The notes: generated by a model from the letters alone, not told the origin. DNA of 64,000 nucleotides from Cupriavidus metallidurans CH34 (GCF_000196015.1 NC_007973.1:2418001-2482000); one strand, 5' to 3'; shown: positions 26,305 through 38,996, counted from the stretch's first letter. Program-made: numbers and translations.

Positions 26305-28047
26305 TCAGCGCACGCGCCCTTCCTTCCACGCCTGCAGCAGCTTGTCATAGGCGATGGTTTCGCCCTTTGGTTTTTCATTGTCCAGCTTCTTCCACGGCGC
26401 ATGTTCCGACGACAGCCACTTCGACGGATCGCTCTTCGGATTGAGCTTCGGCGCGCAATTCGCCATGCCAGCACGCTGCAGGCGGCCCATCACGTTGTCC
26501 ATCTCCTCGGCCAGGGTATCCATCGCCACCTGAGGCGTCTTTTCGCCCGTCACCGCAGTGGCCACGTTCTTCCACCACAGTTGCGCCAGCTTCGGATAGT
26601 CAGGCACGTTGTTGCCGGTCGGCGTCCAGGCCACGCGGGCCGGGCTGCGGTAGAACTCGATCAGGCCACCATACTTGTCCGCGTTCTTGGTCAGGTACTC
26701 GTGGTGAATATCGCTGTCGCGGATAAAGGTCAGGCCGGTCAGCGATTTCTTCAGCGACACCGTCTTGGACGTCACGAACTGCGCGTAGAGCCAGGCGGCA
26801 GCCAGACGGTTCGGATCGGTGTTCTTGAAGAAAGTCCACGAGCCGACGTCCTGGTAGCCGTTCTGCATCCCCTGCTTCCAGTACGGGCCGTACGGCGACG
26901 GCGCCATGCGCCACTTCGGCGAGCCATCGGCATTGACCACCGGCAGGCCCTTCTTGGTCATATCGGCCGTGAACGCCGTGTACCAGAAGATCTGCTGCGC
27001 CACCTGGCCCTGGGCAGGCACCGGGCCCGCCTCGGAGAAGGTCATGCCCATGGCCTGCGGCGGCGCGTACTTCTTCATCCAGTCGATGTACTTGGTCAGC
27101 GCGTAGACCGCGGCCGGGCTGTTCGTGGCGCCGCCACGCGAGACCGACGCGCCAACCGGCGTGCACTTGTCCTCGGCCACGCGAATGCCCCACTCGTCCA
27201 CCGGCATGCCATTGGGCAGCCCCTTGTCGGCCGATCCGGCCATCGACAGCCACGCATCGGTGAAGCGCCAGCCGAGCGACGGGTCCTTCTTGCCATAGTC
27301 CATGTGGCCAAACACCTTCTTGCCGTCAAGTTCCTTCACGTCGTTGGTGAAGAAGTTGGCAATGTCCTCGTAGGCGGACCAGTTGGTTGGCACGCCCAGG
27401 TCATAGCCGTACTTGGCCTTGAACTTCTCCTGCAGATCCTTGCGCGCGAACCAGTCGGCGCGGAACCAGTACAGGTTGGCGAACTGCTGATCCGGCAGCT
27501 GGTAGAGCTTGCCGTCCGGCGCCGTGGTGAACTTCGTCCCGATGAAGTCCTTGATGTCGATGCCGGGGTTCGTGTACTCCTTGCCCACGCCGGTCATGTA
27601 GTCGGACAGCGGCAGGATCGCGCCATAGCGGTAGTGCGTGCCAATCAGATCCGAGTCGGAGATCCAGCCATCGTAGATCGACTTGCCGGACTGCATCGAC
27701 GTCTGCAGCTTTTCCACGACATCGCCTTCCTGGATGATGTCGTGATTGACCTTGATGCCGGTGATTTCCTCGAAGGCCTTGGCCAGCGTCTTGGATTCGT
27801 ACTCGTGCGTGGTAATGGTTTCGGACACCACGTTGATCTGGGTGACGCCCTTCGCCTTGAGCTTGGCGGCGGCGTCCATGAACCACTTCATTTCCGCCAT
27901 CTGCTTGTCCTTGGACAGCGACGACGGCTGGAACTCGTTGTCTACCCACTTCTTCGCGGAGGCCTCGTCGGCCCAGGCCGCATGACCGCAAGCCAGCGCG
28001 GCCGCAAAGGCCAGGGCCGACATCCCCAACTTCACGCGCTCTTTCAT
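26305..28047 (-). CDS. glpV: Glycerol ABC transporter substrate-binding protein
   Basis: The 580-residue exported protein begins with a Sec signal peptide (MKERVKLGMSALAFAAALA, cleavage near AWA-DE). The large family-1-type binding fold includes INVVSETITTHEYESKTLAK and YGPYWKQGMQNGYQDVGSWT. The large size and position at the end of glpS-T-P-Q-U match the rhizobial glycerol importer GlpSTPQUV. The start at 28047 is set by GAGGAGACACAG directly upstream. It is separated from glpU by 91 bp containing a hairpin, typical for a more highly expressed binding-protein gene. Confidence 0.87.
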   Translation of the reverse strand: MKERVKLGMSALAFAAALACGHAAWADEASAKKWVDNEFQPSSLSKDKQMAEMKWFMDAAAKLKAKGVTQINVVSETITTHEYESKTLAKAFEEITGIKVNHDIIQEGDVVEKLQTSMQSGKSIYDGWISDSDLIGTHYRYGAILPLSDYMTGVGKEYTNPGIDIKDFIGTKFTTAPDGKLYQLPDQQFANLYWFRADWFARKDLQEKFKAKYGYDLGVPTNWSAYEDIANFFTNDVKELDGKKVFGHMDYGKKDPSLGWRFTDAWLSMAGSADKGLPNGMPVDEWGIRVAEDKCTPVGASVSRGGATNSPAAVYALTKYIDWMKKYAPPQAMGMTFSEAGPVPAQGQVAQQIFWYTAFTADMTKKGLPVVNADGSPKWRMAPSPYGPYWKQGMQNGYQDVGSWTFFKNTDPNRLAAAWLYAQFVTSKTVSLKKSLTGLTFIRDSDIHHEYLTKNADKYGGLIEFYRSPARVAWTPTGNNVPDYPKLAQLWWKNVATAVTGEKTPQVAMDTLAEEMDNVMGRLQRAGMANCAPKLNPKSDPSKWLSSEHAPWKKLDNEKPKGETIAYDKLLQAWKEGRVR

Positions 28048-28065
28048 CTGTGTCTCCTCATGAAC

Positions 28066-28110
28066 CCCTTCCCCGGCTCTCTGTAATTGGGTTGCGGCCC
28101 TGGGGAAGGG
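28066..28110 (-). other. Intra-operon hairpin between glpU and glpV
   Basis: CCCTTCCCC (28066-28074) is complementary to GGGGAAGGG (28102-28110), with a 27-nt loop and no T tail. It may act as an mRNA processing or stabilising element that separates the expression of the binding protein from that of the membrane components. Confidence 0.5.
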
Positions 28111-28158
28111 ACAAGATCTCGCAGCCCACATCAGCAAAATCCGCGTTGCGCCGGAGCA

Positions 28159-28467
28159 CTAGCCCCGGCGCATGATCAGCAGCAGCACCAGAGCAGAGGC
28201 GCCCGCACTGATCCATATCGATGGTTCTTCGGCCAGTTGCAGCCAGCTCTGGATCTTTTCACCCAGTCCTACCCATGCGAGGTTGATCCACGCCGCGCAC
28301 ATCAGCCCGATGAACAGGCGGTCGCCACGTGTGGTGGCGATGGGCAGGAAGCCCTTGCGCATCAACGTCGGCGTACGGGTTTCCCAGATCGTCATGCCGA
28401 TCAGCATCACCACCACCGCGGCAAAGAACACCGCCACGGGCGTGGTCCACACCATCCAGCTCAGCAT
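28159..28467 (-). CDS. glpU: Small membrane protein of the glycerol importer (DUF2160 family)
   Basis: The 102-residue protein has three predicted membrane helices: MLSWMVWTTPVAVFFAAVVV at the N-terminus, RLFIGLMCAAWINLAWVGLG in the middle and IWISAGASALVLLLIM at the end. Its family (DUF2160) is found inside GlpSTPQV-type importer operons as GlpU. Its job in the complex is unknown. It lies 11 bp after glpQ. Confidence 0.8.
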   Translation of the reverse strand: MLSWMVWTTPVAVFFAAVVVMLIGMTIWETRTPTLMRKGFLPIATTRGDRLFIGLMCAAWINLAWVGLGEKIQSWLQLAEEPSIWISAGASALVLLLIMRRG

Positions 28468-28478
28468 CGGTGCCTCCC

Positions 28479-30182
<1,704 letters not shown>

Positions 30183-30186
<4 letters not shown>

Positions 30187-31283
30187 TGGACCAGTTCCTC
30201 GTTGACGTAGAAGCAGGTATGCCGGTTGAACACCGACAACCACGCGGTATCGCCAGCGCGCAGATGCGCGGCCTCGGTTCCCAGCCGCGCGCGCAGGGTC
30301 GCGGCTTCGCCGTGGTCTACCGTTGAGGACACCAGCCAGTACGTGCCGATATCCTGCGCGCGCTCCACGCGCACGGGCAGCGCCTGCGGATCGTTGCCGG
30401 CTGCCAGCTTCAGGTACTCCGGACGCACGCCGACCTTGAAGCTGCCGGCAGCCTGCAGCCTCGCTGCCACATCTGGCGACAGGTCGGGCGCGTAGCGCCG
30501 CCCCGCCATTTCGATGCCACCATCGCGCCATTGGCCCGGCAGGAAATTCATGCCGGGCGAGCCGATGAAGTGCCCCACGAAGGTGTGCGCGGGCCGCTCG
30601 AACAATGCATCGGCCGAGCCCACCTGCACGGCCTTGCCACGCGACATGACCACAACCTGATCGGCAAAGGTCAGTGCCTCGGTCTGGTCATGGGTCACGT
30701 AGATCAGCGTCAGGCGAAACTCGTGGTGGATCTCCTTGAGCTTGCGACGGAGTTGCCATTTCAAGTGTGGGTCAATCACGGTCAGCGGCTCGTCGAACAG
30801 GATCGCCGATACGTCCTGCCGCACCAGACCACGACCCAGCGAAATCTTCTGCTTGGCGTCGGCAGCCAGCCCGCTGGCGCGGCGGTCCAGCGACGCCGAG
30901 AGGTCGAGCATTTCGGCCACGCGCCCAACCCGCTCCTTGACCTGCGCGGCCGGTACACCGCGGTTGCGCAGTGGGAACGCGAGGTTCTCGCCGACCGTCA
31001 TCGTGTCGTAGATCACCGGGAACTGGAATACCTGGGCGATGTTGCGTGCCTGCGGCGAATCGCCAGTCACATCCTTGCCATCGAAGCTGATCGTGCCTTG
31101 CGAGGGACGCAGCAGACCCGAGATGCAGTTCAGCAACGTAGTCTTGCCGCAGCCTGACGGGCCCAGCAGCGCGTAGGCACCGCCATCCTCGAACGTGAAA
31201 TGTAGTGGCAGCAGCGCGTAGTCCTCATCCTTCTGAGGATTGGCGACATAGGCGTGCGCGAGGTCGAGATCGATGCGTGCCAT
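30183..31283 (-). CDS. glpT: Glycerol ABC transporter ATPase GlpT (degenerate signature motif)
   Basis: The 366-residue nucleotide-binding subunit has an intact Walker A GPSGCGKTT (41-49), Walker B ILFDEP (161-166) and switch His198 in VTHDQTEAL. The ABC signature is degenerate: where LSGGQ is expected, residues 139-143 read LAADA, followed by KQKISLGRGL. A C-terminal MalK-like TOBE region follows. Together with GlpS it would form an ATPase heterodimer; the motif losses of the two are complementary. It is encoded directly behind glpS, and both are unrelated to the GlpT antiporter of Escherichia coli despite the symbol. Confidence 0.88.
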
Positions 31284-31284
31284 A

Positions 31285-32409
<1,125 letters not shown>

Positions 32410-32474
32410 CCAGTCTCCAATATTCTTCTTGTGACAGCTCAGCCACTTCGAAAACCTGCGGCTGAGGCGCACTT

Positions 32475-32509
32475 TTCATAGCAACCCGCTCGTTTTAGCT
32501 CAAAAACGA
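32475..32509 (-). promoter_or_regulatory. glpS promoter overlapped by a probable GlpR operator
   Basis: On the minus strand TTGAGC (complement of 32498-32503) and TATGAA (complement of 32475-32480) are exactly 17 bp apart. The inverted repeat TCGTTTT (32490-32496) / AAAACGA (32503-32509) lies across the spacer and -35 element, as expected for repression by a DeoR-type regulator such as GlpR. Confidence 0.55.
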
Positions 32510-32536
32510 ACACAAAACAATACTGCGCCGCATCAT

Positions 32537-32555
32537 TTGTTTTCGTTTCTGTTTG
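32537..32555 (+). promoter_or_regulatory. Second candidate GlpR half-site close to the glpR start
   Basis: TTGTTTTCGTTTCTGTTTG (32537-32555) carries the same CGTTT core as the glpS-side palindrome and is roughly inverted relative to CGAACACAAAAC at 32507-32518. It lies 7 bp before the glpR ATG and could mediate autorepression. Confidence 0.4.
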
Positions 32556-32562
32556 AACTAGA

Positions 32563-33342
32563 ATGCCGGACATGACGCTCAATCCACGCCAGACCGCACT
32601 CCTCGAGGAAGTCCGCACGCAGGGCTTTGCCTCTATCGACGAACTCGCGCGCAAGTTCGGCGTGACCCTGCAAACGGTGCGCCGGGACGTCAACCTGCTG
32701 GCCGAGAACGGCATGCTGGCCCGATTTCATGGCGGGGTACGGGTAGAGGGATCGACCACCGAGAACATTGCCTACCGGCAACGCCAGGTGCTGAACGCGG
32801 AGGGTAAGGCGCGCATCGCGCGCGCGGTGGCGGCTGCCGTGCCGGAAGGCTGCTCGCTGATCCTGAACATCGGCACCACGGTGGAGGAAGTGGCGCGCGC
32901 GCTGATCCATCACCGGGGCTTGCGGGTAATCACGAACAACCTGAACGTGGCCAATATCCTGGCCGACAACCCCGACTGCGAGGTCATCGTCGCCGGTGGC
33001 GTGCTGCGTTCACGCGACCGCGGCATCGTTGGCGAGGCTACGGTGGAATTTATCCGGCAGTTCAAGGTGGATATCGGCCTGATCGGCATCTCGGGCATCG
33101 AGGCCGACGGCACGCTGCGCGACTATGATTTTCGCGAGGTCAAGGTGTCTCGCACGATCATGGAACACTCGCGCGAAATCTGGCTGGCGGCCGACGCCAG
33201 CAAGTTCAACCGGCGAGCCATGGTGGAACTGGCGCCGCTCGCGAGCATCGACCGGCTATTCACGGACGAGCCGTTACCCGCGCCTTTCGACACGATGCTG
33301 CAGGAAAGCGGGGTGGAATGTGTGGTCGCGGATCAGGAGTGA
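32563..33342 (+). CDS. glpR: DeoR-family repressor of glycerol genes
   Basis: The 259-residue regulator has a DeoR HTH (about residues 6-60, LLEEVRTQGFASIDELARKF then TLQTVRRDVNLL). The sugar-phosphate-sensing DeoRC domain follows, with LNIGTTVEEVARAL, ITNNLNVANIL and DYDFREVKVSRTIM. By family knowledge it binds DNA without ligand and is released by glycerol-3-phosphate. It is divergent from the importer operon across a 153-bp region with CGTTTT/AAAACG repeats. A second in-frame ATG at 32572 is possible; neither has a good ribosome-binding site. Confidence 0.9.
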   Translation: MPDMTLNPRQTALLEEVRTQGFASIDELARKFGVTLQTVRRDVNLLAENGMLARFHGGVRVEGSTTENIAYRQRQVLNAEGKARIARAVAAAVPEGCSLILNIGTTVEEVARALIHHRGLRVITNNLNVANILADNPDCEVIVAGGVLRSRDRGIVGEATVEFIRQFKVDIGLIGISGIEADGTLRDYDFREVKVSRTIMEHSREIWLAADASKFNRRAMVELAPLASIDRLFTDEPLPAPFDTMLQESGVECVVADQE

Positions 33343-33472
33343 GGTGGGCTCACGTCTCGCGCTCCCTTCTCACGCTTGTGGGAAAGGGGTTCTGGGAGAA
33401 GGCATTGGGGTAGCAGCAATCAGCACAGGTCGCAATTTGAGCCGCCTGCCCTTCTCCCCGTCCCTCTCTCCG

Positions 33473-33498
33473 CCCCTCTCCCCCGTTCGGGAGAGGGG
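33473..33498. repeat. Perfect hairpin in the glpR-purU gap
   Basis: CCCCTCTCCC (33473-33482) and GGGAGAGGGG (33489-33498) flank the 6-nt loop CCGTTC. Both neighbouring genes end toward it. No T tail is present on either strand, so it looks more like a REP-type extragenic palindrome than a standard terminator. The preceding 60 bp are also C/T-rich. Confidence 0.65.
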
Positions 33499-33523
33499 AG
33501 AAAACCATTGCGGTTTCCGGTCC

Positions 33524-34390
33524 TTACTTGAACACCACCGTCTTGTGGCCGTTCAGCAGAATCCGATGTTCCGCATGCCACTTGACGGCGCGGGCCAGCG
33601 CCACGCATTCGACGTCGCGACCCACGGCGGTCAGTTGCTCCGGATCCATGCTGTGGTCCACGCGCTCGATCTCCTGTTCGATGATCGGGCCTTCGTCGAG
33701 GTCGGCAGTCACGTAGTGGGCCGTCGCGCCAATCAGCTTCACGCCGCGGTCATGCGCCTGGTAGTAAGGCTTGGCGCCCTTGAAGCTCGGCAGGAACGAA
33801 TGGTGGATGTTGATCGCGCGGCCCTGGAGCTTGCGGCACAGGTCATCGGACAGCACCTGCATGTAGCGGGCCAGCACGACCAGGTCGATATTCTGCTCGC
33901 GCACGACTTCAAACACGCGCGCTTCCTGCGCGGCCTTCTGCTCCGCCGATGCGTTCATCAGCGGCAGATGGAAGAACGGCACGTCGTACGACGCGGCGAG
34001 CTGATAGAAGTCACGATGGTTCGAGACGATCGCCGCGATCTCCACCGGCAGACCGCCAACCTTGGCGCGGAACAGCAGGTCGTTCAGGCAGTGGCCAATC
34101 TTCGACACCATGATCATCACGCGCGGCTTCACGGTCGCGTCGTGCACCTCCCACTGCATGCCGAACTGGTCGCCCACGGGGGCAAACGCGGCACGAAGCT
34201 CGGCCAGATCCGGGCCGCCCGGCGCGGCGCTGAAATGCACGCGCATAAAGAAGCGGCCGGCGAAGGCATCACCGTACTGGTCGGAGTCAACGATATTGCA
34301 GCCGTGCTGGAACAGCAGGCCGGATACGGCGTGAACGATGCCCGGCTGGTCCGGGCAGGAAAGCGTGAGGATAAATCCGGTGGAACTCAT
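33524..34390 (-). CDS. purU: Formyltetrahydrofolate deformylase
   Basis: The 288-residue protein has an N-terminal ACT domain (residues 5-85, FILTLSCPDQPGIVHAVSGL). The formyl-transferase fold follows, with AINIHHSFLPSF and ATAHYVTADLDEGPII holding the catalytic Asn-His-Asp set. It hydrolyses 10-formyl-THF to formate and THF, balancing one-carbon pools. The start at 34390 gives the standard N-terminus; upstream sequence belongs to the gap. It lies between glpR and the Nudix gene and has no obvious link with glycerol. Confidence 0.95.
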   Translation of the reverse strand: MSSTGFILTLSCPDQPGIVHAVSGLLFQHGCNIVDSDQYGDAFAGRFFMRVHFSAAPGGPDLAELRAAFAPVGDQFGMQWEVHDATVKPRVMIMVSKIGHCLNDLLFRAKVGGLPVEIAAIVSNHRDFYQLAASYDVPFFHLPLMNASAEQKAAQEARVFEVVREQNIDLVVLARYMQVLSDDLCRKLQGRAINIHHSFLPSFKGAKPYYQAHDRGVKLIGATAHYVTADLDEGPIIEQEIERVDHSMDPEQLTAVGRDVECVALARAVKWHAEHRILLNGHKTVVFK

Positions 34391-34437
34391 CGTAAGCGAT
34401 TCGGGATTGAGCGGGCCGGGACCGTGAAGGCCTCGAT

Positions 34438-35289
34438 TCAGGGCTGGATACCGGCCCAGCCGCGTCGGCGGAGGGCATCCAGCGTCACCAGCGTGGCATC
34501 GACGGTCATGGCGCAATCCGCCATGATAGCAAGCAATGCCTCCGGATCGATATGCCGGTGCTCGGCCACTTCACCGTCCCGGTTATGGGGAACGAAGTCG
34601 GCCGGCAGCATGAGGTCATATACATACACACGCTCCCACTGCACGCCTTCGGGGATTTCACGTAGCACATCGATCACCCCGTGGGCCTCGGCCTGGCTGG
34701 CCAGCGCGGGCGGAATCCCCGATTCCTCGTCGCATTCGCGCACCAGCGTTTCCAGCGGATCGCTGCCTGCCGGCATGCCACCGGCTACGAGGTTGTCCCA
34801 CATACCCGGGTCCACCGCCTTGCGCGGGCTGCGGCGCGATATCCACAGCGCCCGCTGGCCGGCCACGATCCCGTTCATGTGCGACGCGAACGTCAGCAGC
34901 CCCAGGAAGCGGGCTGCCGCGCGCTCGATCACGGCCAGCGGCTCGGCTTCCAGCGTCGGCGTCACCGCGAACAGTTCGTTGCGCCAGCCGCGCACATGGC
35001 CGGCATCGGCCAGTTGGGTGGCCAGCGTCGCCAGTGCTGCATTGCGCGCGGGCACCGTGGTACGGCCGGGCAGCAGCGTGATGGCGCCCTGCCCGTCGGG
35101 CTGGCCCAGCACGCCATCAAACCCCGCGAGGATGTCAGCGTGCTTGCGCGGCAGCCAGCCCACGTGCCGCCCATCGACCATCAGGCGAAGGTGGGAGACG
35201 GGATCAAACGGACTGCGCGCGGCAACGCCAGCAGTGACTACGCTAACGATATCGGCGGGATCGGCGGGGCGGGAAACTGTTTCGGCCAT
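34438..35289 (-). CDS. Nudix hydrolase with N-terminal DUF4743 domain
   Basis: The 283-residue protein has an N-terminal region (about 1-125) typical of DUF4743 and a Nudix domain with box [20 protein letters not shown], continuing SGI, a match to G-x5-E-x7-REUxEExGU. Relatives in yeast and plants act on damaged thiamine diphosphate forms; activity here is inferred from that resemblance only. It is divergent from glpK with 33 bp between starts and upstream of purU on the same strand. Confidence 0.82.
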   Translation of the reverse strand: MAETVSRPADPADIVSVVTAGVAARSPFDPVSHLRLMVDGRHVGWLPRKHADILAGFDGVLGQPDGQGAITLLPGRTTVPARNAALATLATQLADAGHVRGWRNELFAVTPTLEAEPLAVIERAAARFLGLLTFASHMNGIVAGQRALWISRRSPRKAVDPGMWDNLVAGGMPAGSDPLETLVRECDEESGIPPALASQAEAHGVIDVLREIPEGVQWERVYVYDLMLPADFVPHNRDGEVAEHRHIDPEALLAIMADCAMTVDATLVTLDALRRRGWAGIQP

Positions 35290-35322
35290 GGCTATTCAAT
35301 TCAACACATCCGGATGGAACGC

Positions 35323-36855
35323 ATGACATCCACGACATCTCATCAGCCGCAGTACGTGCTGGCCCTGGATCAGGGCACCAGCAGTTCGCGCGCCATCCTG
35401 TTCGATCACCTGGGCAATGTCGTACGCATCGCCCAGCGTGAGTTTCGGCAATATTATCCGCATCCCGGCCACGTCGAGCACGACCCCTATGAGATCTGGC
35501 AGTCGCAACTGGCCGTGGCGCACGAGGTACTGGGCGACGCGGGCGTCAGCGGCACGCAGATTTCTGCCATCGGCATCACGAACCAGCGCGAAACCACGGT
35601 GCTGTGGGATCGCAAGACCGGTGAACCGGTGGGCCGCGCGCTGGTCTGGCAAGACCGCCGCACCGCACCGATGTGCGAGGACCTGCAGGCAGCGGGCCAC
35701 GCGGAGACATTTCAGCGCAAGACCGGACTGATCGTCGACGCCTATTTCTCCGGCACCAAACTGCGCTGGATGCTCGACAACTACGAGGGCGCCCGCGCAC
35801 GCGCCGAGCGCGGCGAGTTGGCCTTTGGCACCGTCGATAGCTGGCTGATCTGGCAGTTGACCGATGGTGCGCGGCACGTCACCGACGTTTCCAATGCTTC
35901 GCGCACGATGCTGTTCAACATCCACGATTTCCGCTGGGACGATGAACTCCTGGGCCTGCTGGATATTCCGCGCAACCTGCTGCCGGAAGTGGTGCCGTCG
36001 AGCGGCGAGGTCGCGCGCGCATCGGCACGGCTGTTCGGCGTGGAGATTCCGATTGCCGGCATCGCCGGCGACCAGCAGGCCGCCACGTTTGGCCAAGCTT
36101 GCCTGCGGCCGGGCATGGCCAAGAACACCTATGGCACCGGCTGCTTCATCCTGATGAACACCGGCGACAAACCCGTAACATCGCACAACCGGCTGATCAC
36201 GACCATCGGCTGGCAGATCGGCGGCAATACCCAGTACTGTCTGGAAGGCGGCGTATTCATGGGCGGCGCGACGATCCAGTGGCTGCGCGACGGCCTCAAG
36301 CTGATCCACAGCGCCCCCGAGGTAGAGCCTCTGGCCCGCCAGTGCACCGACACCGGCGGCGTGGTGCTGGTGCCGGCATTCGCCGGCCTCGGCGCGCCGC
36401 ACTGGGATCCGTTCGCACGCGGCACGTTGGTCGGCATCACGCGCGGTACCGGCGGGCCGCACATCGCCCGGGCCGCGCTCGAATCCATCGCGCTGCAGAG
36501 CGTGGATGTGCTCGACGCCATGCAGAAGGACGCCGGCATCTCGCTGGCCGAACTCCGGGTCGATGGCGGTGCCTCGCGCAGCGACCTGCTGATGCAGATG
36601 CAGGCCGACCTGCTCGGCACCGTCGTGGTCCGGCCGCGCGTGACCGAAACCACCGCGCTAGGCGCGGCATATCTCGCCGGGCTGGCAACTGGTTACTGGA
36701 CCGACCCCGAAGAAATCACGCGGCAGTGGCAGGTGGAGCAGCGCTTCGAGCCGAAGCTGTCCGCCGACGAACGCGAACGCCGCATTGCGCGTTGGCACCG
36801 CGCCGTCGACCGCGCCCGCGACTGGGCGCGCGAGTCCGATGACGCCGCACGCTGA
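35323..36855 (+). CDS. glpK: Glycerol kinase
   Basis: This 510-residue FGGY kinase has the N-terminal phosphate-binding [13 protein letters not shown], the glycerol-site segment [11 protein letters not shown], and the C-terminal ATP-site and signature segments [15 protein letters not shown] and [14 protein letters not shown]. It converts glycerol to sn-glycerol-3-phosphate. The ATG at 35323 is preceded by GGATGGA; an in-frame ATG at 35314 lacks such a site. glpD follows after 19 bp, so the two form an operon. No EIIA-Glc-type control can be inferred. Confidence 0.96.
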   Translation: MTSTTSHQPQYVLALDQGTSSSRAILFDHLGNVVRIAQREFRQYYPHPGHVEHDPYEIWQSQLAVAHEVLGDAGVSGTQISAIGITNQRETTVLWDRKTGEPVGRALVWQDRRTAPMCEDLQAAGHAETFQRKTGLIVDAYFSGTKLRWMLDNYEGARARAERGELAFGTVDSWLIWQLTDGARHVTDVSNASRTMLFNIHDFRWDDELLGLLDIPRNLLPEVVPSSGEVARASARLFGVEIPIAGIAGDQQAATFGQACLRPGMAKNTYGTGCFILMNTGDKPVTSHNRLITTIGWQIGGNTQYCLEGGVFMGGATIQWLRDGLKLIHSAPEVEPLARQCTDTGGVVLVPAFAGLGAPHWDPFARGTLVGITRGTGGPHIARAALESIALQSVDVLDAMQKDAGISLAELRVDGGASRSDLLMQMQADLLGTVVVRPRVTETTALGAAYLAGLATGYWTDPEEITRQWQVEQRFEPKLSADERERRIARWHRAVDRARDWARESDDAAR

Positions 36856-36874
36856 ACCCAGATTCGAATTTCCC

Positions 36875-38479
36875 ATGCAAACTTCCGTCACTCCGATCGC
36901 CCCTCCCTCCCGCGACACCCTGCTTCAGACGCTCGCGCGCGAGCCACGCTGGGATGTGATCGTCATCGGCGGCGGCGCCACCGGGCTGGGCACCGCGCTC
37001 GACGCTGCTTCGCGTGGCTACCGCACGCTGCTGCTCGAAGCCGCCGACTTCGCCAAGGGCACGTCGAGCAAGGCCACCAAGCTCGTGCACGGCGGCGTTC
37101 GCTACCTGGCGCAAGGCAACATCAGCCTGGTGCGCGAGGCCCTGCACGAACGCGGCCTGCTCGCGCGCAACGCACCGCACGTGGTGTGGCCGCTTGGCTT
37201 CGTCGTGCCGGCCTACCAGATGTTCGACCAGCCGTTCTACGGGATCGGCCTGAAGCTCTATGACATGCTGGCAGGCGGCCTGAACCTTTCCGGCAGCCGC
37301 TGGCTCAGCCATCACGAAACGCTCGAGGCCGCGCCAACCCTGGCCGAGCACGTGGGCGGGCGTCCGCTGCGCGGTGGCAATCTGTATTTCGACGGCCAGT
37401 TCGATGACGCGCGGCTGGCGATGGCGTTGATGCGCACGCTGTTCGATGTGGGCGGCACCGCGGTCAACTACATGCGCGTGAGCGGACTCTCGCAGTCCAA
37501 CGGCGTCATCACCGGCGTCACGGCACAAGATGTGATCGGTGGGGAGACGTTCCACCTGCGCGCGGATTGCGTGATCAACGCCACCGGCGTGTGGGTCGAT
37601 GCCGTGCGCCAGATGGAAGACGGCCAGGCCCGGCGGATGGTGGCGCCGAGCCAGGGCGTTCACTTGACGATTCCGCGCAGCTTCCTGCCCGGCGATCGCG
37701 CAGTCCTGATTCCGAAAACCGACGATGGCCGCGTGCTGTTCCTGGTGCCCTGGAACGGACACACGATCGTCGGCACCACCGACACCCCGCGCCAGGATCT
37801 ACCGCTGGAGCCCCGGGCAGCGAGCGACGACGTCGACTTCATCCTGGAAACGGCCGCGCGTTACCTGGCCCGCGACCCGACCCGCGATGACGTGACCAGC
37901 GTCTGGGCGGGGCTGCGTCCGCTGGTGAAGGCCACCGGAGAAGCCTCCACCGCGTCGTTGTCGCGCGAGCATACGATCCTGGTATCCAAAGCCGGACTGA
38001 TCACGGTCACGGGCGGCAAATGGACCACGTATCGCAAGATGGCCGAGGACGTGATGGAAACCGCGATCCAGCGGCAGTTGCTGCGCGCCGCGCCCTGCCG
38101 CACGGCCGACCTGCCGCTGCACGGCGCGACCAACATGCCCAATGACCTGCCGCCCTCGGGCACCGGATCGCCCGACCGCTACTACGGCGCCGACCTCCCC
38201 CTGGTTCAGGCGATGCCTGGCGCGGACAACGTGCTCGTGCCCGCCTCCGGCCTGACCGAGGCCCACGTCCGCTTTGCGGCGCGCTACGAGCTGGCCCGCC
38301 GCGTTGAGGACGTGCTGGCGCGGCGCAATCGGGCGCTGTTCCTGGACGCCCGCGCTGCGCTGGACGGCGCCCCCCGGGTGGCGGCGATCCTGGCGGAGGA
38401 ACTCGCGCACGACTCGGCCTGGCAGGCACGCGAACTCGAGGACTTCGGCAAGCTCGCCAGGGGCTATATGCTCGGATGA
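36875..38479 (+). CDS. glpD: Aerobic glycerol-3-phosphate dehydrogenase
   Basis: This 534-residue flavoprotein has the N-terminal FAD dinucleotide motif VIVIGGGATGLGTALDAAS, the signature KGTSSKATKLVHGGVRYLAQ, GTTDTPR and a C-terminal DAO_C domain (VTGGKWTTYRKMAEDVME). It oxidises glycerol-3-phosphate to dihydroxyacetone phosphate and passes electrons to ubiquinone at the inner membrane. It follows glpK in an operon. Confidence 0.96.
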   Translation: MQTSVTPIAPPSRDTLLQTLAREPRWDVIVIGGGATGLGTALDAASRGYRTLLLEAADFAKGTSSKATKLVHGGVRYLAQGNISLVREALHERGLLARNAPHVVWPLGFVVPAYQMFDQPFYGIGLKLYDMLAGGLNLSGSRWLSHHETLEAAPTLAEHVGGRPLRGGNLYFDGQFDDARLAMALMRTLFDVGGTAVNYMRVSGLSQSNGVITGVTAQDVIGGETFHLRADCVINATGVWVDAVRQMEDGQARRMVAPSQGVHLTIPRSFLPGDRAVLIPKTDDGRVLFLVPWNGHTIVGTTDTPRQDLPLEPRAASDDVDFILETAARYLARDPTRDDVTSVWAGLRPLVKATGEASTASLSREHTILVSKAGLITVTGGKWTTYRKMAEDVMETAIQRQLLRAAPCRTADLPLHGATNMPNDLPPSGTGSPDRYYGADLPLVQAMPGADNVLVPASGLTEAHVRFAARYELARRVEDVLARRNRALFLDARAALDGAPRVAAILAEELAHDSAWQARELEDFGKLARGYMLG

Positions 38480-38548
38480 TCGACGATACCTGCGTTCATG
38501 GTGCTGGACTTGGGCGATAATGCCGGTTAACGCATCAGGGAGAACACC

Positions 38549-38941
38549 ATGGACGATATGGACGAGATTGACGATCTGTCCGATCTGCCGATGCCCCGGT
38601 TCATCTGGGGCTTCGCCGTCATCGCCAACAAGGGCGGCGACGTCATGCACGACGAATTCGAGTATCTGACCCACACCCGCAGCCCGCGCTTCACGTGCCG
38701 GGTGGTCGAACTCGAGGACATGCCCGCCGACAGTGAGGATTCGGGCATTGACGGACGCATCGTCCACCACGACGAGCCGGACCGCATGTTCTACATCACC
38801 GATATCGGCATGGCGCTGGTGAACTTTCAGCTGTTCGACAAGCTGCCAGACAAGGGCAAGCTCAAGAAGGTCTGCGACGAAGCGATCGCCAACTGGATGC
38901 TGCGTCGCGAATTCCTTGACGACGAGGAAGACGAGGCGTAA
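38549..38941 (+). CDS. Small acidic protein of unknown function downstream of glpD
   Basis: The 130-residue acidic protein has Asp/Glu-rich ends and a compact middle (FIWGFAVIANKGGDVMHDEF, FYITDIGMALVNFQLFDKLP). No family is recognised. The ATG follows CAGGGAGAACACC, a good ribosome-binding site. It is 69 bp behind glpD in the same direction and ends at a very strong terminator, so it may be the last gene of the glpKD transcript. Confidence 0.75.
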   Translation: MDDMDEIDDLSDLPMPRFIWGFAVIANKGGDVMHDEFEYLTHTRSPRFTCRVVELEDMPADSEDSGIDGRIVHHDEPDRMFYITDIGMALVNFQLFDKLPDKGKLKKVCDEAIANWMLRREFLDDEEDEA

Positions 38942-38956
38942 GCAGGCCACGCCACA

Positions 38957-38996
38957 AAGCAAAACAGGCACCCCGAGGGGTGCCTGTTTTGCTTTT
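38957..38996. terminator. Strong bidirectional terminator
   Basis: The 18-bp arms AAGCAAAACAGGCACCCC (38957-38974) and GGGGTGCCTGTTTTGCTT (38977-38994) are perfectly complementary, with only GA between them. T-rich runs inside and after the arm serve both directions. It separates the glp side from the convergent gene at 39051. Confidence 0.9.

Noticed and set aside
33473..33498. Rho-independent terminator for glpR or purU
   Set aside because: The stem is perfect, but no T tract follows on either strand, so it is listed as a palindromic repeat instead.
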